A DNA stretch of 64,000 nucleotides from Euborellia annulipes (taxonomy: Eukaryota > Arthropoda > Insecta > Dermaptera > Anisolabididae). The DNA lies in NCBI GenBank assembly GCA_023213315.1, contig JAKCPI010005106.1, forward strand, positions 1-64,000. The letters are read 5' to 3'. Below the pieces are notes generated by a model. It was not told the origin of the DNA and made no database searches. It saw only the letters and a program-made list of their open reading frames with translations. The translations under genes were made by a program, and so were the position numbers. Of the stretch, positions 12,888-24,921 are shown one piece after another; positions within the stretch are counted from its first letter, which is position 1; each line of letters starts with the position of its first letter.

Positions 12888-13730
12888 TTGTTATAATAAT
12901 CTATATATCCAGAGATTCAGAATTTAATACAGAATTCAATATTTTAATCTGTGTTGATTCAACAATTATAATATTAGAGTTATTAAATAATTAATATAAA
13001 AATTAACGTTAAAAACAGATTTCCTGCGTTAGAGAAAAAATATTTTTACCCCCTCTTAAGTGGATTAACAAAATAATCTATATATGGTTGGATTCAGAAT
13101 TTAATAGAGACACAAACCTGCCCAAATTCATTTGGATATATTTTGTAGTTTTGGTGTTATTAATTAATTAAGAAAAAAATTAACGCTAAAAACCGATTTT
13201 TTGCGATACAAAAACATTATTTTTACCCTCTCTTAAGTGGATTAACAAAATAATCTATATATGGTTGGATTCAGAATTTAATAGAGACACAAACCTGCCC
13301 AAAACCATTTGGATATAATTTGTAGTTTTGGAGTTATAAAATAATTAAGACAAAAATTAACCCTAAAAACTTATTTCTTGCGATACAAAAAAATTATTTT
13401 TTACCCCTTCTTAAATGGATTATCAAAATAATTTATATATGGTTGGATTCAGAATCTAATGAAGACACAAACTTGCCCAAATCCATTTGGATATATTTTG
13501 TAGTTTTGGAGTTATTAATTAATTAAGAAAAAAATTAACGCTAAAAACCGATTTCTTACGTTAAAAAAAATTATTTTTACCTCTTCTTAAGTGGATTAAC
13601 AAAATAATCTATATATGGTTGGATTCAGAATTTAATAGAGACACAAACCTGCCCAAATCCATTTGGATATATTTTGTAGTTTTGGAGTTATTAATTAATT
13701 AAGACAAAAATTAACGTTTAAAAATTTTTT
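12888..13730. repeat. Tandem repeat, 178-bp unit, about 4.5 copies
   Basis: The marker ATGGTTGG occurs at 13083, 13261, 13439 and 13617, exactly 178 bp apart. Each unit contains GATTCAGAATTTAATAGAGA, CACAAACCTGCCCAAA and AATTAACGCTAAAAACCG-like blocks. A more diverged first unit begins near 12888. There is no coding frame. It resembles a short satellite array. Confidence 0.8.
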
Positions 13731-15114
13731 GTTTAAGACGTTAGCCATTTTGTTTTTATTCAATTCATAATAATTGATTATTTATTTCTAGAAGAATTTC
13801 ATCTTCATTCTAATGCTATAAAAAATAATTTTTCTATCTCCGTTTAAAAAAAGTCGTAATTTTTCGTTGTGCTGTTATTTTATTTTTGTCAAACTTGATT
13901 ATTCAATTATTTTTCCATTTCCTTTTCAAAGACGAATTGAAAATGATTTCTCTATTTAAAATAAATAATCAAATTTATTCAATATCACTCTAAAAAAAAA
14001 AAAAATCTTCCACTTTTCTCTTATAAGCTCACAAAAAAAAAAATCCCTCATCTTTATTTTTAATGGCATAAAAATGAAGTTGTTGAATAAATGCGTAGGG
14101 CGGTGGTAGCGGCGGCGGATATTGAAAATTTTCGGTGACAAAATGAGAGAGAGAGAGAGAGAGTTTGATTTCAATAGACGCCCTCTTTCTCTCTCTTTTT
14201 TTTTTTTTTAAAGTGAAATTAATGGAGAAAATAATGGCGTGTGAATATGAATATTAAAAAAATAAAATAAAAAGTGCCAAGCGTAAAAGCCTTCTTTAAA
14301 ATATTCCTTATCTATATAAAAAAAAAAAATTATATTTTAATTTTGATATAATGGGAAAAAATATGGTGGTGCCACGTGTTTAACGCGAGAGAGTATTTTT
14401 TATTCACAATTAGTGTGCTAGAGAGCGGAAAAAAGTCGATTTTTGTCAATTTTGAGATTTTTCCTGATTTTCTTAGATATCTCCGGGGCCGGGGGGGGGG
14501 GGGGGGGCAGGAGGTTATATCCCCGGGGCCCGGGCCCTTTGCGCTCCAACCTTAAAATTCTAATAAAAAAATAATTTTCATGGTTAAAATTTTAACTGTT
14601 AATAAAAAAATCATTTTCTTGAAATTTTTTTCCTGAGGGGGCTCCGGGCCCTTTAAGCTCAAAACAAGATTAATAATATTTTTCACGTCTTAGGATAGCT
14701 AAAAACGCAGATTTCAGTGCCTAATTTTCAAAAAATTTGCCATACCCCCCAGAACACCCGAAAGGCGTCTGTTCAGGACTGGACTCAATAAATTATGGTT
14801 ACCCTATGCTTAGGAAATTTTGAAAAATTTTTAAATATCTTTTTTATTTAAATAGCTATGTATAACTGTTTCAAAAATTGTGTCAAAAACTGTGTAAAAA
14901 ATTGTTAGTATGAAGGCCACAATAGCCTTTTACATGTAAAAAAAAACCTTTAAGGGGGGGGCGTCGATTGTGTCTGCGGCCCTGAATATCTTCTCCACAG
15001 ATCTCTCAAAAAGAAACGTTTTTTTTTGAGTTTTTCAAAAACGACTTTTACTTTTTCAAATTTTTTAATATAATATGCTTTTTTTTTTTTAATTTTGCAT
15101 TTTTAGCTACTGTA
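13731..15114. other. Gene-free region with a G-rich block
   Basis: AT-rich sequence with a GA microsatellite at 14146-14163. A very GC-rich block at 14480-14540 combines a long G run with CCCCGGGGCCCGGGCCC and is partly echoed at 14635-14660 (GGGGGCTCCGGGCCCTTTAAGC). This looks like repeat debris rather than a gene. Confidence 0.35.
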
Positions 15115-15290
15115 GTTTTTTTTTTTTTTTTTTTTAATTTATTCAAGGTCTTTTTCGGCATTCGAAGCCTAAATGTCCCTACTTATTTCAATTGATGCGT
15201 ATCCAATTCGAGTGAAATAAATTTTTCGTCTGGAATGCGAACTCTCGACCTTTGCCTTTGACACCAGGAACTTTTGAAGGACACTTTACT
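15115..15290 (-). repeat. tRNA-type SINE, family C
   Basis: Read on the minus strand it has a B-box-like GAGAGTTCGCATTCC, a middle with TTTATTTCACTCGAATTGG, a 3' domain CATTTAGGCTTCGAATGCCG and an A run (the T run at 15117-15136). Related middles lie at 58680-58860 and 60330-60400. The 3' domain resembles that of families A and 5S. Confidence 0.5.
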
Positions 15291-15384
15291 TTACTCTTGT
15301 ATACTAGGAAAGATAAAGAAAGGGTTGCCATGGTAACAAAATGAAAATTTTTACCATTTTATTTTTATTTTTATTTTATTTTTT

Positions 15385-15545
15385 TATTTTTTTTTTTTTA
15401 ACCCTCTTCGGCTACTGAGGCCATTTAGGGTATGACTTTATTAAATATATTAATATTTTTAAATTACATTATACCGATGGCTACCGAGAGACGTTCCACA
15501 CTGAGTTGCTCGGAGTCTTATTGACATTTATCAACAATTCTGGCC
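15385..15545 (-). repeat. 5S-type SINE copy, truncated head
   Basis: On the minus strand the 5S-like 3' part (AACGTCTCTCGGTAGCC) is followed by the shared tail CCTAAATGGCCTCAGTAGCC and GAAGAGGG before an A run. Fuller copies are at 42185-42400 and 63692-63860. Confidence 0.5.
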
Positions 15546-16113
15546 TCCCGCCACGGGGGATGTTTTACGTCTTAAAATAATATATGGGAGGAAATAAATT
15601 ATTTGTCTACTCCTTAGAGCAATCAAATTCATGGCGTTCCTTTCATTAGAAACTATTTTTCAAAATTTTCATCAAATATTTTTCTTATACACTTAGAAAC
15701 TTCCCCTAGGTATTTATTTTATAACTCAAATTTTTCTTATAAACATAAGCTCAATTAAATAAGAGAATTTTGTAATATGCAAATGATAATATTTTTAAGT
15801 AAAAAAACATTGTATTGTGTACTGTACGTGCCACTCACTATATGCGGCATTAAATGTTGTTATGTTAGGCCTGTCATTTCCCCCTTGTGTAAAAGAAAGA
15901 GAAAAAAAAAAATTATAATATAAGTATACATGTTTATATAATTATAGTTTCTTAAACTGATTATATCCGTCCATTATAAATTAGTGATCTGTTTGAATTT
16001 TATGACTATTTGTGTAAATGTAGTGTAAGAAAAATAATAAATAAATATAGGCTGATTGATTCTATTGATTTAATGATAAATGGACGATGTTATGCATAAA
16101 GGTACCAAATCTG

Positions 16114-17183
16114 ACAAGGGGAGGGCACGACCTTGGGATTTCATTTTGGGATGAAACTTCGGGTGATGATTGTATACCGTTAGGGGGGTTCACCCCTTGA
16201 AATAGTAACGCGCAACGCTCAATAGTTTCGGAGAAAATGACGTTTAAAAAATTCAAAGTCCGCTTATATTCTAGTTAGCCTTTTTATATGACAATGGCGA
16301 CAATAGTCTAGTAGGTAGCGTGTCTACCTACCAAATGGGCGCTTGGGGTTCGAATCTCGCCTCGACTTATTTTTTTTTTATTAAATTATTTATTTTATTG
16401 TTTTACAATTAAATAAATTTATTATTTACTATTAAAGATTATTTATTAATAAATAACTATAGTGTTATTTTGCTAACAAAAAAAAGACTAAATTTTAAAT
16501 CATAATTTAATTATATTCAATAGTAATATTTTAAATAACTTCCAAATAAATACACTATTATTTAATAAACTATTATTCAAAATACTATAATTTAGGCTAT
16601 TAATAAGTAAAAAGTTTCAATCTTATTTCTTGATTTTACATTATAAGCATTTATACATTATACTTTTTTATTACAAACATGAGCCTGAATGATAATCATC
16701 TTAAAAACTTAAAACAAAATTTTTTTGGCATCTAGCACAATTAGGCTAATGAAAGCGGAATAATTTTTACAAGAACAATGAATTATTTTTTAAAAGATCA
16801 GTTGGAAAACAAACAAACATCATTTACGTTCACAAAAATTTCTCTATTAATAAATAATCTATAATATTAAATAATAAATTTATTTAATTGTAAAAACAAT
16901 AAAATCAATAATTTAATAAAAAAAAAAATAAGTCGAGCCGAGATTCGAACCCCAAACGCCCATTTGGTAGGTAGACACGCTACCTACTAGACTATTGTCG
17001 CCATTGTCATATAAAAAGCCTAACTAGTATATAAGCGGACTTTGAATTTTTTAAACGCCATTTTCTCCGAAACTATTGAGCGTTGCGCGTTACTATTTCA
17101 AGGGGTGAACCCCCTAACGGTGTACAATCATCACCCGAAGTTTCATCCCAAAATGAAATCCCAAGGTCGTGCCCTCCCCTTGT
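16114..17183. mobile_element. 1.07-kb foldback element with a tRNA-like segment in each arm
   Basis: ACAAGGGGAGGGCACGACC at 16114 is mirrored by GGTCGTGCCCTCCCCTTGT ending at 17183. The arms run about 350 bp inward with near-perfect pairing. Each arm holds a tRNA-like unit with an A-box-like TAGTCTAGTAGG and a B-box-like GGGTTCGAATC (about 16300-16360 plus; 16928-16995 minus). The tRNA acceptor stem does not form, so these are not functional tRNA genes. The centre (about 16470-16840) is AT-rich and non-coding. Confidence 0.75.
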
Positions 17184-17552
17184 GAGATAAAGGGCATTTC
17201 ATTTGCACAATTGTAAACAAAACCAATATCAATGACTTTTTGTTGTTGTTTTATACAAAAAAGTGCACAGAGTAATAATGTTGTGATTAAAATAAAACGG
17301 TAGATCTTCTTTTTCCCTACAAGATGTCGGTATTATCTCAATTTCGATCATAATGGCGCTTGGTTCCTTCATGCATAACACCGTCCAAATAAAATTTATT
17401 ATTCCTACGGTTACTTCATGTCACAGGTCCAGGAGCATAGAACACAAATTGCAATTAATTTACCAAAGGTAAAGAGAAAGATGCATACTGTGCGAACACT
17501 CACACCAGAATTTTAGATATTATAAATAAATTTCACATTAAAATTAATTGGG

Positions 17553-17622
17553 GGCTCGCTGGTGTAGTGGACTAGGATGTCGGCTTCTACAAAAGGGATC
17601 CGTGTTCGAATCCTGGGCGTTA
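17553..17622 (+). repeat. tRNA-like SINE head or tRNA relic
   Basis: TGGTGTAGTGGACTAGGATG matches an A-box context and GTGTTCGAATCCTGG matches a B box at normal tRNA spacing. The 5' and 3' ends do not pair as an acceptor stem, and an AT-rich tail follows, so a SINE head is likelier than a tRNA gene. Confidence 0.4.
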
Positions 17623-18015
17623 GGGATTTTTCATTAAATCAAAATATTTATTTAATGTAAACAAAATCCTCAAGCAAGCACTGGATTGGAATAAAGGATT
17701 TCACCACAATAGCAACGCAACGCATGTGGGTGAAATATCTGCAGAAGAGGAGATTTTTTGTGGAAAGGCTTTTTCAAATGAGGGAATTTTGGATTAAATG
17801 CTTGCTTTGTGTGTCTTGGTGCCATAATTTGTGCGTTGCTACACTTTTGTAAGTGTTGAAAACATTCAATTTTAAGCCTTGGTATGACTATCAAAAGAGA
17901 GAAAAATTTATAAGAGTGCAAATTGAATCTGCCTGATTAGGTTTGGTAGATTCCGAGGCTGAATCGATTTTCGATTCGTCGATTTTATAATTGAAACCAA
18001 ATAATCGATTTTGAA

Positions 18016-19019
18016 AAAAATCTGGTGTGACTGGCGCACAGCACACAACTTTCTCTTACCCTTCGGTAAGAGAAAGTTGCGCACTGTGCTGGTCACACCA
18101 GATTTTTTGTGTCGAGATATATTTAGTTTCCCATAGCACCTTAGTTTCAAACTTGCATTTTAAATGTTGATTGCTTGAAATAAACTATGGTTATTTTTCA
18201 AAATTTTAATCTCATATTTGGACATTTTATACACAATATAGATTCGTAAATAAATACAAAATTTCATAAGAATTGGAAAAAAAAATTTTAAATGCGTAAA
18301 AAGTTCCAAAGGGGACCCCCTTTTGAATCGAAATTAACATACAAATCCCTATAGGAAATTAACATTGGCCAAATGCGAAGATAAGGTAGAAAAATTTAAA
18401 ACGCGTAGAAAGAGAGAGGATAGTTTTGTGAGAGAGAGAGATATGTTTTCTCCGAAAAAAAAAAATGGGCGTTTAAATAATAATTGATTTTTAATCTAAT
18501 AAAAAGAAAAGATTTAAATTCGGTTACCATGGCAACCATTTATTTCTCCTATCTTTCCTATGAAGCACAAGAGTAAAGTGGTGCTTCAAACAATTTTGAG
18601 GGCAAAATGAGAATATACATTTGAAAGAGCATCTAAAAAATAATTGATTTTTGAATTTTAATAAAAATCGTTAGAGCGAATTTTGAGAAAATCGAAAAAA
18701 ACTGAAAAAGTACATCAGTAAAGTACTAGTACTTTTTGGCCGATTTTGATTAAAAGCTTATTTTTCCGGTCCCGGGGGGTGTTTAACTTAAATATAAAAT
18801 TTCAACCTCATAGCTCAATTCCTTCATGCTTAAAATTGAACACAACACACCACCACCCACACACACACACAGACAGACCATGTCGCGAAAACCACTTTTT
18901 TGGATTCAGGGGACCTCAAAACGTGAAGATCCATCAAAATCTCGACATCGAATTTTTGACATGAATCCAATACTTTCTCTCTATATATATATTACATATA
19001 TACATAGGTAAGAGAAAGT
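18016..19019 (+). mobile_element. Hairpin-ended repeat, full-length copy A
   Basis: It starts with a near-perfect palindrome of about 100 bp (TCTGGTGTGACTGG to CCAGATTTTTT, centre CTTACCCTTCGGTAAG) and ends with a second palindrome (ACTTTCTCTCTATATA to GGTAAGAGAAAGT). The interior shared by the family includes ACTTTACTCTTGT-like text, an RFX-like palindrome (GTTACCATGGCAAC at 18523), GTACTAGTACTTT and CATGTCGCGAAAACCACTTT. No protein is encoded. The inverted copy at 22110-23178 shares even the family-atypical part at 18120-18260. Confidence 0.7.
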
Positions 19020-19496
19020 AAAAACCGCTCAAAGTTTTTTTTTTTCACAAAAGTCCGCCCCCACCTGTGTTTGAAAAGGGGGGGGGAGGGTCGTCGACGA
19101 ACTAAAAAAAAAAAAAAAAAGGTTCATTGATATGAATTTTGTAATATAGGAAATTTTAAAACAAGTTTCGGGTTCAGCCGAAATTAGGTTTCAGTTTCGG
19201 GTGAAAATCTTATTTCGGTAGGACCCTAATTTTAAGGTTCTGCTTGTGGTTTTCAAGCGGTTTGTGGAACAAGAAAAATAGAACGTTGCATTATTACTGA
19301 TGCCCAAATCAATTTATTCAATCTTTATAACTTGTATAAAGCGTTATGCCTGAGTGGCGAAAGTCCGAAATTCAACAATTGGTGAAAAGGCGTTTGGAAG
19401 TTTTCAAAACATATACATTTAAATAGCCGGGCAACAAATGAATAGGCTAAGATCAATAGCAAAGAATGCAAATATATTTTTGCCACTTTGGTATTC

Positions 19497-20341
19497 TACT
19501 CTCTTAAAACGAATTAGTAGAATTTATACTTATTCAAACAGTAGGTAAGAAAATTACACCAAATTTAGTCATTTTGAGTAGAATCTACTAAGATATTTAG
19601 TAAATTTATTGGTTACTTTTAGATTAGTTATTTTTTACTAATTCAAAAAGTAGTTCATTCAATTCCGGCTGTCTGAGAAGCCAACATGGCCGACCAGCTG
19701 TTTGATCGGTTCCTTAATAAAGACATTTTTGGCAATATAAGGCTTTATTTAAGTAATAATAATACAAATAAATAATAATATTGAGATAACTTGTATTTTT
19801 TGTTAAAAATTGCAGGAAATATATGTTAAGTCAAAACAAATAGATTCCAAATTTTTTTAAATTAATAAAATATTATTTTTTAAATAGTCAATTAAGAAAT
19901 ATTTTTACTTAAAATTTAGTAAATATATTTCTTGATATAACGATAATTAGTTTTATTAAGTTTATTTAGAAATAAATTGCTGGGAAGGAATATAGTAACA
20001 TTCAAGTAAAAAGCATTGTTAACATCAGCGACATACTTATATACCAAATAACAGAGAAGTAAGAGTAAGTCAAGTTTAAGTGGGTTCGGCTAGAACTCGA
20101 GTCAGTAAACACAAGTTAGGTCCCGGTGTCATCACACCTTATTTCATATATCTTAAACATTTTTTTTGGTCATTATTTTTTAAAAATTCACTTATTCAAT
20201 TAGTGAATTTTTCATATTAATAATTTTTACTAATTGAAAAAGTGGATATCCACTATTTACGGGTGGTCTACTTTGCACATCTTAAAAAAGTGACTATACA
20301 CTATGAATAGTAGTTTTTTACTAATTCGTTTTTAGAGAGTA
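19497..20341. mobile_element. Probable TIR element, about 845 bp
   Basis: TACTCTCTTAAAACGAATTA at 19497 is mirrored at 20341 (TAATTCGTTTTTAGAGAGTA), and variants of ACTAATTCAAAAAGTAG recur inside in both orientations. There is no coding frame. A related AT-rich interior lies at 7555-7700. Superfamily not determined. Confidence 0.45.
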
Positions 20342-20436
20342 AAGAAAAAGTTTTAAAACTTTTGGGAAAATGGATTTTCTATTAAAATCGAAATCGATTT
20401 GACCAACCCTTTTGATTAATTTTATTGGTATTTTCA

Positions 20437-20720
20437 CTACACAAGCAAAGGCAAAAGGGGAGAAAGATAAAGTAGACAGTCACCAACCAAGAGAGAGAGA
20501 GAGAAGAGGCTTTTAATATAACGATGGAATGCCTCCCCCTCCCTCTCCCCCTCCCCCCTCCTCCTCCGCCTTCTGAGCAGCCTAAATGTTTGTATTTTTG
20601 TATTTCTGTTTTCGTCGGTGGAGGCTAATTGGTGGCGGACGCATGTCTCAAGCCGCCGACGCTCATCTATCATGTCACCTCTCTCTCTCTCTCTCTCAGG
20701 GGAGAGAAAAAAAGAAATAT
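20437..20720. other. Less AT-rich island flanked by GA/CT runs
   Basis: A pyrimidine-rich block followed by TTGGTGGCGGACGCATG and GCCGCCGACGCTCATC, bracketed by (GA)n and (CT)n. A 78-codon minus frame crosses it but is low in complexity and lacks splice support. It could be a promoter, 5' exon or enhancer; I cannot choose. Confidence 0.2.
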
Positions 20721-21043
20721 GAACTCAATCTATTAAGCACGTCCAAGATATGACGGTTAAATTCCTATCCAAATAATAAAAGACTAATCGCAACATGCTG
20801 ACGGTGTGGGACCAGTAATAGACAGATAAATCTTTTTTTTTAATTTAGTAAAATATGTAGTAATCAGAAAAAAAAAGATCAAACGAAACATAAAACACCT
20901 TCTCTGTTCTCAAAATAGTATAAGACTTTCCTATAAGACAATAATCAAGAGTTAAGATAAAAGATTTTTTAAGTGACGCAGGAAACTTCAAAATGACAGT
21001 CGGCGCTCTTTATAGAGTCTAAACGTACTTAAAAAAAAAAAAA

Positions 21044-21600
21044 AAAAAAACTAGACTATTATAAGGAATTTTTAATGGGTTTTTTTAAATGAATTAAATT
21101 CATAAGAGATTATTGGGACATCGAGCTATAATTTTTTTAATGACTTATTAAAAAATTATCGTAATTAATTTTTTTGTTATCAAGCAAATACAAAAAAACA
21201 ATCTGTCCCAATAATCTTTAATTTTTTTTAAATTCAAAAATGAATTTTTTGTTATTATTAATCACATATTAATTAAGTAATTTTTAAAATAAGCTTAGAT
21301 GATTTATTTAAAATTCAACTGTCAAATTAGTTCAGCATTCTTGCAATAGATGGCAGGCTAGTCTAACAGACGATATAGTATTAGCCTATATCTGGCCTAT
21401 ATTTATATATTTTTATGCTTTTATAAAAGATACATAATATATAATAACATTTATAAAGTATTTATTGTCAAAAGATGAATGAAAATCAACCAAATGCATT
21501 AAATATTATTAGCTACCATTCTGACATCTCTTGGCAAATTTTTGAATTATTTTTTTTGGGCATACTTTTTATGACACACCCCTTACGGGAAAAACATGCA
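21044..21600. repeat. Dispersed repeat, inverted copy of 50300-50765
   Basis: TTCAGCATTCTTGCAATAGA, GATGGCAGGCTAGTCTAACA, GACATCTCTTGGCAAATTTT and GGGAAAAACATGC all recur in reverse complement at 50300-50765. Both copies border T or A runs next to CTAGACTA. Fragments occur at 7920-7975 and 32195-32230. No coding frame. Confidence 0.6.
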
Positions 21601-22109
21601 ACTTTTTTTAGGTGAGTTTCTGAGAGTAGCAATCGTGGGTCATTTGGGTGATAACCTCCCTCCCCTTGAATACTGAGTAATTGCAAGAATACAACAATAA
21701 AGTTGGGTTTTGATTGCCTTGAGGTGAATTTGAAGTTGCCCCAAGAGAGAGCAGAGAGCAAGCAGCTGCCTCTTTGCTAAGATGAATGGCTGACAAGTCC
21801 TGGCTTTTAGCAACTGCCAAGGTCCCAGGAGAGCCACAACCTCACTTAACCTCAAGAGGAGGATATCCCAGAGGAAAGAGTATCTGGTGCACAGACCTAG
21901 TTAATCCAATTCTTTATTTATTTCTATAACGGATCCCATGACTTAGGGTGCCGCCAAATAAAAAAATATTTATATATTTGTGAAAGTGGCTCCAAATACG
22001 TTTTTTAAGAAAAAAAAATCTGGCGCGACCAGTTAAGCTTATATGTAAAATTTAAACAGTCATTTTATTTCCATCCTACTGTATGTCCTCGCCGAAGGCG
22101 GGGCTTTGC

Positions 22110-23178
22110 GTCTAGTGTTAATATATAGAGAGAGAAAGTATTGGATTCATGTCAAAAATTCGATGTCGAGATTTTGATGGATCTTCACGTTTTGAGGTCC
22201 GCTGAATCCAAAAAAGTGGTTTTCGCGACATGGTCTGTCTGTGTGTGTGTGTGTGTTCAATTTTAAGCATGAAGGAATTGAGCTAGGAAGTTGAAATTTT
22301 ATATTTAAGTTAAACACCCCCCGGGACCGACAAAATAAGCTTTTAATCAAAATCGGCCAAAGAGTACTAGTACTTTACTGATGTACTTTTTCAGTTTTTT
22401 TTCGATTTTCTCAAAATTCGCTCTAACGATTTTGATTAAAATTCAAAAATCAATTATTTTTTAGATGCTCTTTCAAATGTATATTCTCGTTTTGCCCTCA
22501 AAATTGTTTGAAGACCACTTTACTCTTGTATTTTATAGGGGAGATAGGAGAAATGGTTGCCATGGTAACCGAATTTAAATCTTTTTCTTTTTATTAGATT
22601 AAAAATCAATTATCCTCTTTGGAACTTTTTACGCATTTAAAATTTTTTTTTTCCAATTCTTATGAAATTTTGTATTTATTTACGAACATGGGCGTACCCA
22701 GCGAGGGGAGAGGCAGCTGCCCCCTCTAGAAGCAAGAAAAAAATTAAATGCTTAAAAGTGATGAAACGAATCAAAATTAGGTAGGGCGATGGCGACGGGG
22801 ACTCGTTAGGACTCGAGGGTTTTTATGCCTTATATTCGAAGGCTTTTCTCCTCTATATAATTAAAAAAAACTATGTCACAATCTGGAAGGCCATGATCTG
22901 CCCCCTGGACGACCATGTTCTGCCCCCCTCTAGATTTGATCCTGGGTACGCCCTTGTTTACGAATCTATATTGTGTATAAAATGTCCAAATATGAGAATA
23001 AAATTTTGAAAAATAACCATAGTTTATTTCAAGCAGTCAACATTTAAAATGCAAGTTTGAAACTAAGGTGCTATGGGAAACTAAATATATCTCGACACAA
23101 AAAATCTGGTGTGACCAGCACAGTGCGCAACTTTCTCTTACCGAAGGGTAAGAGAAAGTTGTGTGCTGTGCGCCAGTC
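22110..23178 (-). mobile_element. Hairpin-ended repeat, full-length copy B
   Basis: This is the inverted partner of 18016-19019, carrying the same modules in opposite order, with the terminal palindrome at 23100-23175 (CTTACCGAAGGGTAAG). It lacks a segment of about 165 bp present in copy A (about 18310-18475) and has gained a hAT-type element at 22687-22956. A and B probably arose by an inverted duplication. Confidence 0.7.
22687..22956 (+). mobile_element. hAT-type miniature element with 8-bp duplication
   Basis: Ends are CATGGGCGTACCCAG and CTGGGTACGCCCTTG. The flanks are a perfect 8-bp duplication TTTACGAA (22679-22686 and 22957-22964). Copy A of the host repeat has the empty site with one TTCGTAAA (18243-18250, reverse orientation). 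An 8-bp duplication with such ends is diagnostic of hAT elements. It is non-autonomous; a relative lies at 39160-39412. Confidence 0.85.
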
Positions 23179-23542
23179 GGTCCTCTATAATTCGAATGCC
23201 TTGCGCATAGGCAACCAATACACCTAGCTGTAACATGTGTTGTCACAAAAATAGCTATTCCCTTAAACTCTATTGAAAAAAATCTGGTGTGGCTTAACGC
23301 AAAGCACACAAAAACATTTACTGTACTTTTAAAATATTACCAATAGAGTGTAAACATGGATTAAATAATCTATTCGTTTTATTCTCCATCATCTCAAAAC
23401 GCAGCATTTCCAGCAGCTTTATTACCTTCTATAAAAATAAATATTTCTTATCTGATGAATATTTATTTTCTTTGAAATGTTAATATAAGAAATTCTTTCT
23501 CTTATATTAACAAAAAAATAAATGACAACGAGCTCGTTGAAA

Positions 23543-23724
23543 CAGGGCCGGAACTAGGAGATTTTTTAGAGGGGGCAAAATTTAATTTGCCGCCCCCTCC
23601 TTAACGTTTTCTATACAAAATTCATATCATTTTACCTTTTTTTTTAGTAAATCTTTCTTTAATTGCCGCCCCCTGATATCTGCCGCCCGGGGCACACGCC
23701 CCCCCCCCCCTAGATCCGGCCCTG
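23543..23724 (+). mobile_element. hAT-type miniature element (CAGGGCCGGA ends)
   Basis: Starts CAGGGCCGGAACTAGG and ends CTAGATCCGGCCCTG, flanked by perfect 8-bp duplications CGTTGAAA (23535-23542 and 23725-23732). A G/C homopolymer sits just inside the right end. The copy at 44084-44936 is the same family with another element inserted. Confidence 0.85.
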
Positions 23725-23753
23725 CGTTGAAATAATGTTTTCAAAAGAAAGGA

Positions 23754-24211
23754 TTGTTTCAACTGTTATGGGGTAAGGATATGAAATTGCTAGTAATGGA
23801 TCGCGAGGCTGAATCGCATGCGTTATTTTTTCCTTTCTTTTACCTAAATTCTTTCCACAAATCGTTCCTCCTGCCTTCTCCATATTCGGGGACTTCCATC
23901 CATGGTGAATTCGAACTGACCTCCAACTGTGTATTCCTAGCTGGTACAGTCTTCTTCTTACTGCCCGTGAAGAAATTCTTAAATTTCTAGCTTCTGAAAT
24001 TTGATTTTGTAGCTCTTCGCTAATTGATATTAATCCGGTCATCTCTAGAAGAAGTTACTCTCGGACGTCCCTGATTCGGCCTTCTGGAGTATGAATTCGT
24101 CGCTTCAAAGCCTTTTTGAAGGCCACCAATTGTTGTGTGATGTAAACCCATACCCCAAGCCACTTCAAGTTGAGAATGTCCTTCTTCGAGTACAGTTAAA
24201 GTCCTAACCAC
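23754..24211 (-). pseudogene. Tc1-like transposase remnant
   Basis: In two frames on the minus strand it reads EEGHSQLEVAWGMGLHHTTI, QGRPRVTSSRDDR, then ISEARNLRISSRAVRRRLYQ and LGIHS. These match the N-terminal helix-turn-helix, the GRPR hook and the second DNA-binding helix of Tc1-like transposases. There is a frameshift near 24025-24045, and the DDE catalytic region is missing. No intact terminal repeats were found. Confidence 0.75.
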
Positions 24212-24501
24212 CCTTCAGGTTCATTTAAATTAGGCATTATTGAAAATAGATAATTAATCTCCTCTGTGGCTAATTTCACATTGAAATTCAAAAACTGTTG
24301 CTAAATTTGAAAATTTGTCTTTGAGAGACCTCGGGGCTCTCGGGGTTCAGGGATATACGGTATTTTAAAAATATTTTTGTGTATGGATGAGGGGGATATT
24401 TAAAAATGAGTTCACCCCCCCCCCTCCCGAAAAATTCAATATACACCTCTGGTATAAAATGAATATAGGCCCCCTCTTCTAGAGACGCCCAGGCCCCCAA
24501 C

Positions 24502-24867
24502 CAGTGGCGTATTCAGGGGGGGGGCAGGGGGCCGGGCCCCCCCCAAAGCCTTCTCCAAAACAAAAAAAATACCTATTGTTTTTCCTAATGATTTTTTTTT
24601 TAAATAATTATTTTATTAACTCTCATAAATTCTAAAATTTAACAAAAAACTTATAAATAATTGAAAAAATCTCTAATATTTACGAATTTTGTATTAAAAT
24701 TATTTTTTATTTCAAGAAAAAAAAATTTTTTTTATTTGTTTTTTATTTATAATTATTATATTATCTAAAAAAAAATTTCTCCACTTTAAGTTTCTTGGAG
24801 AAGGGGGGGGGGGTTCATAAAACTTTTGGGCCCCCCCCCCCAAGCAGAAATCCTGGCTACGCTACTG
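24502..24867 (+). mobile_element. hAT-type miniature element
   Basis: Starts CAGTGGCGTATTCAGG and ends CCTGGCTACGCTACTG, with perfect 8-bp duplications CCCCCAAC (24494-24501 and 24868-24875). G and C homopolymers lie just inside each end. The AT-rich interior is non-coding. Confidence 0.8.
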
Positions 24868-24921
24868 CCCCCAACTGTCTCGGTACGCCTCTGTTTAACC
24901 ATGACAATATTTTCACCGGGA

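Noticed and set aside
16300..16365. Functional tRNA gene
   Set aside because: A and B boxes are present, but the acceptor and anticodon stems do not form, and the segment is mirrored in the other arm of a foldback element.
17670..17921. Minus-strand frame with scattered Cys and His resembling C2H2 zinc fingers
   Set aside because: The linker and spacing of zinc fingers are not met in one frame. At best it is a very old relic.
21513..21855. Three overlapping minus-strand frames of 70-82 codons in a less AT-rich segment
   Set aside because: Competing frames, no recognised family, and they abut a dispersed repeat. I could not choose a coding frame.
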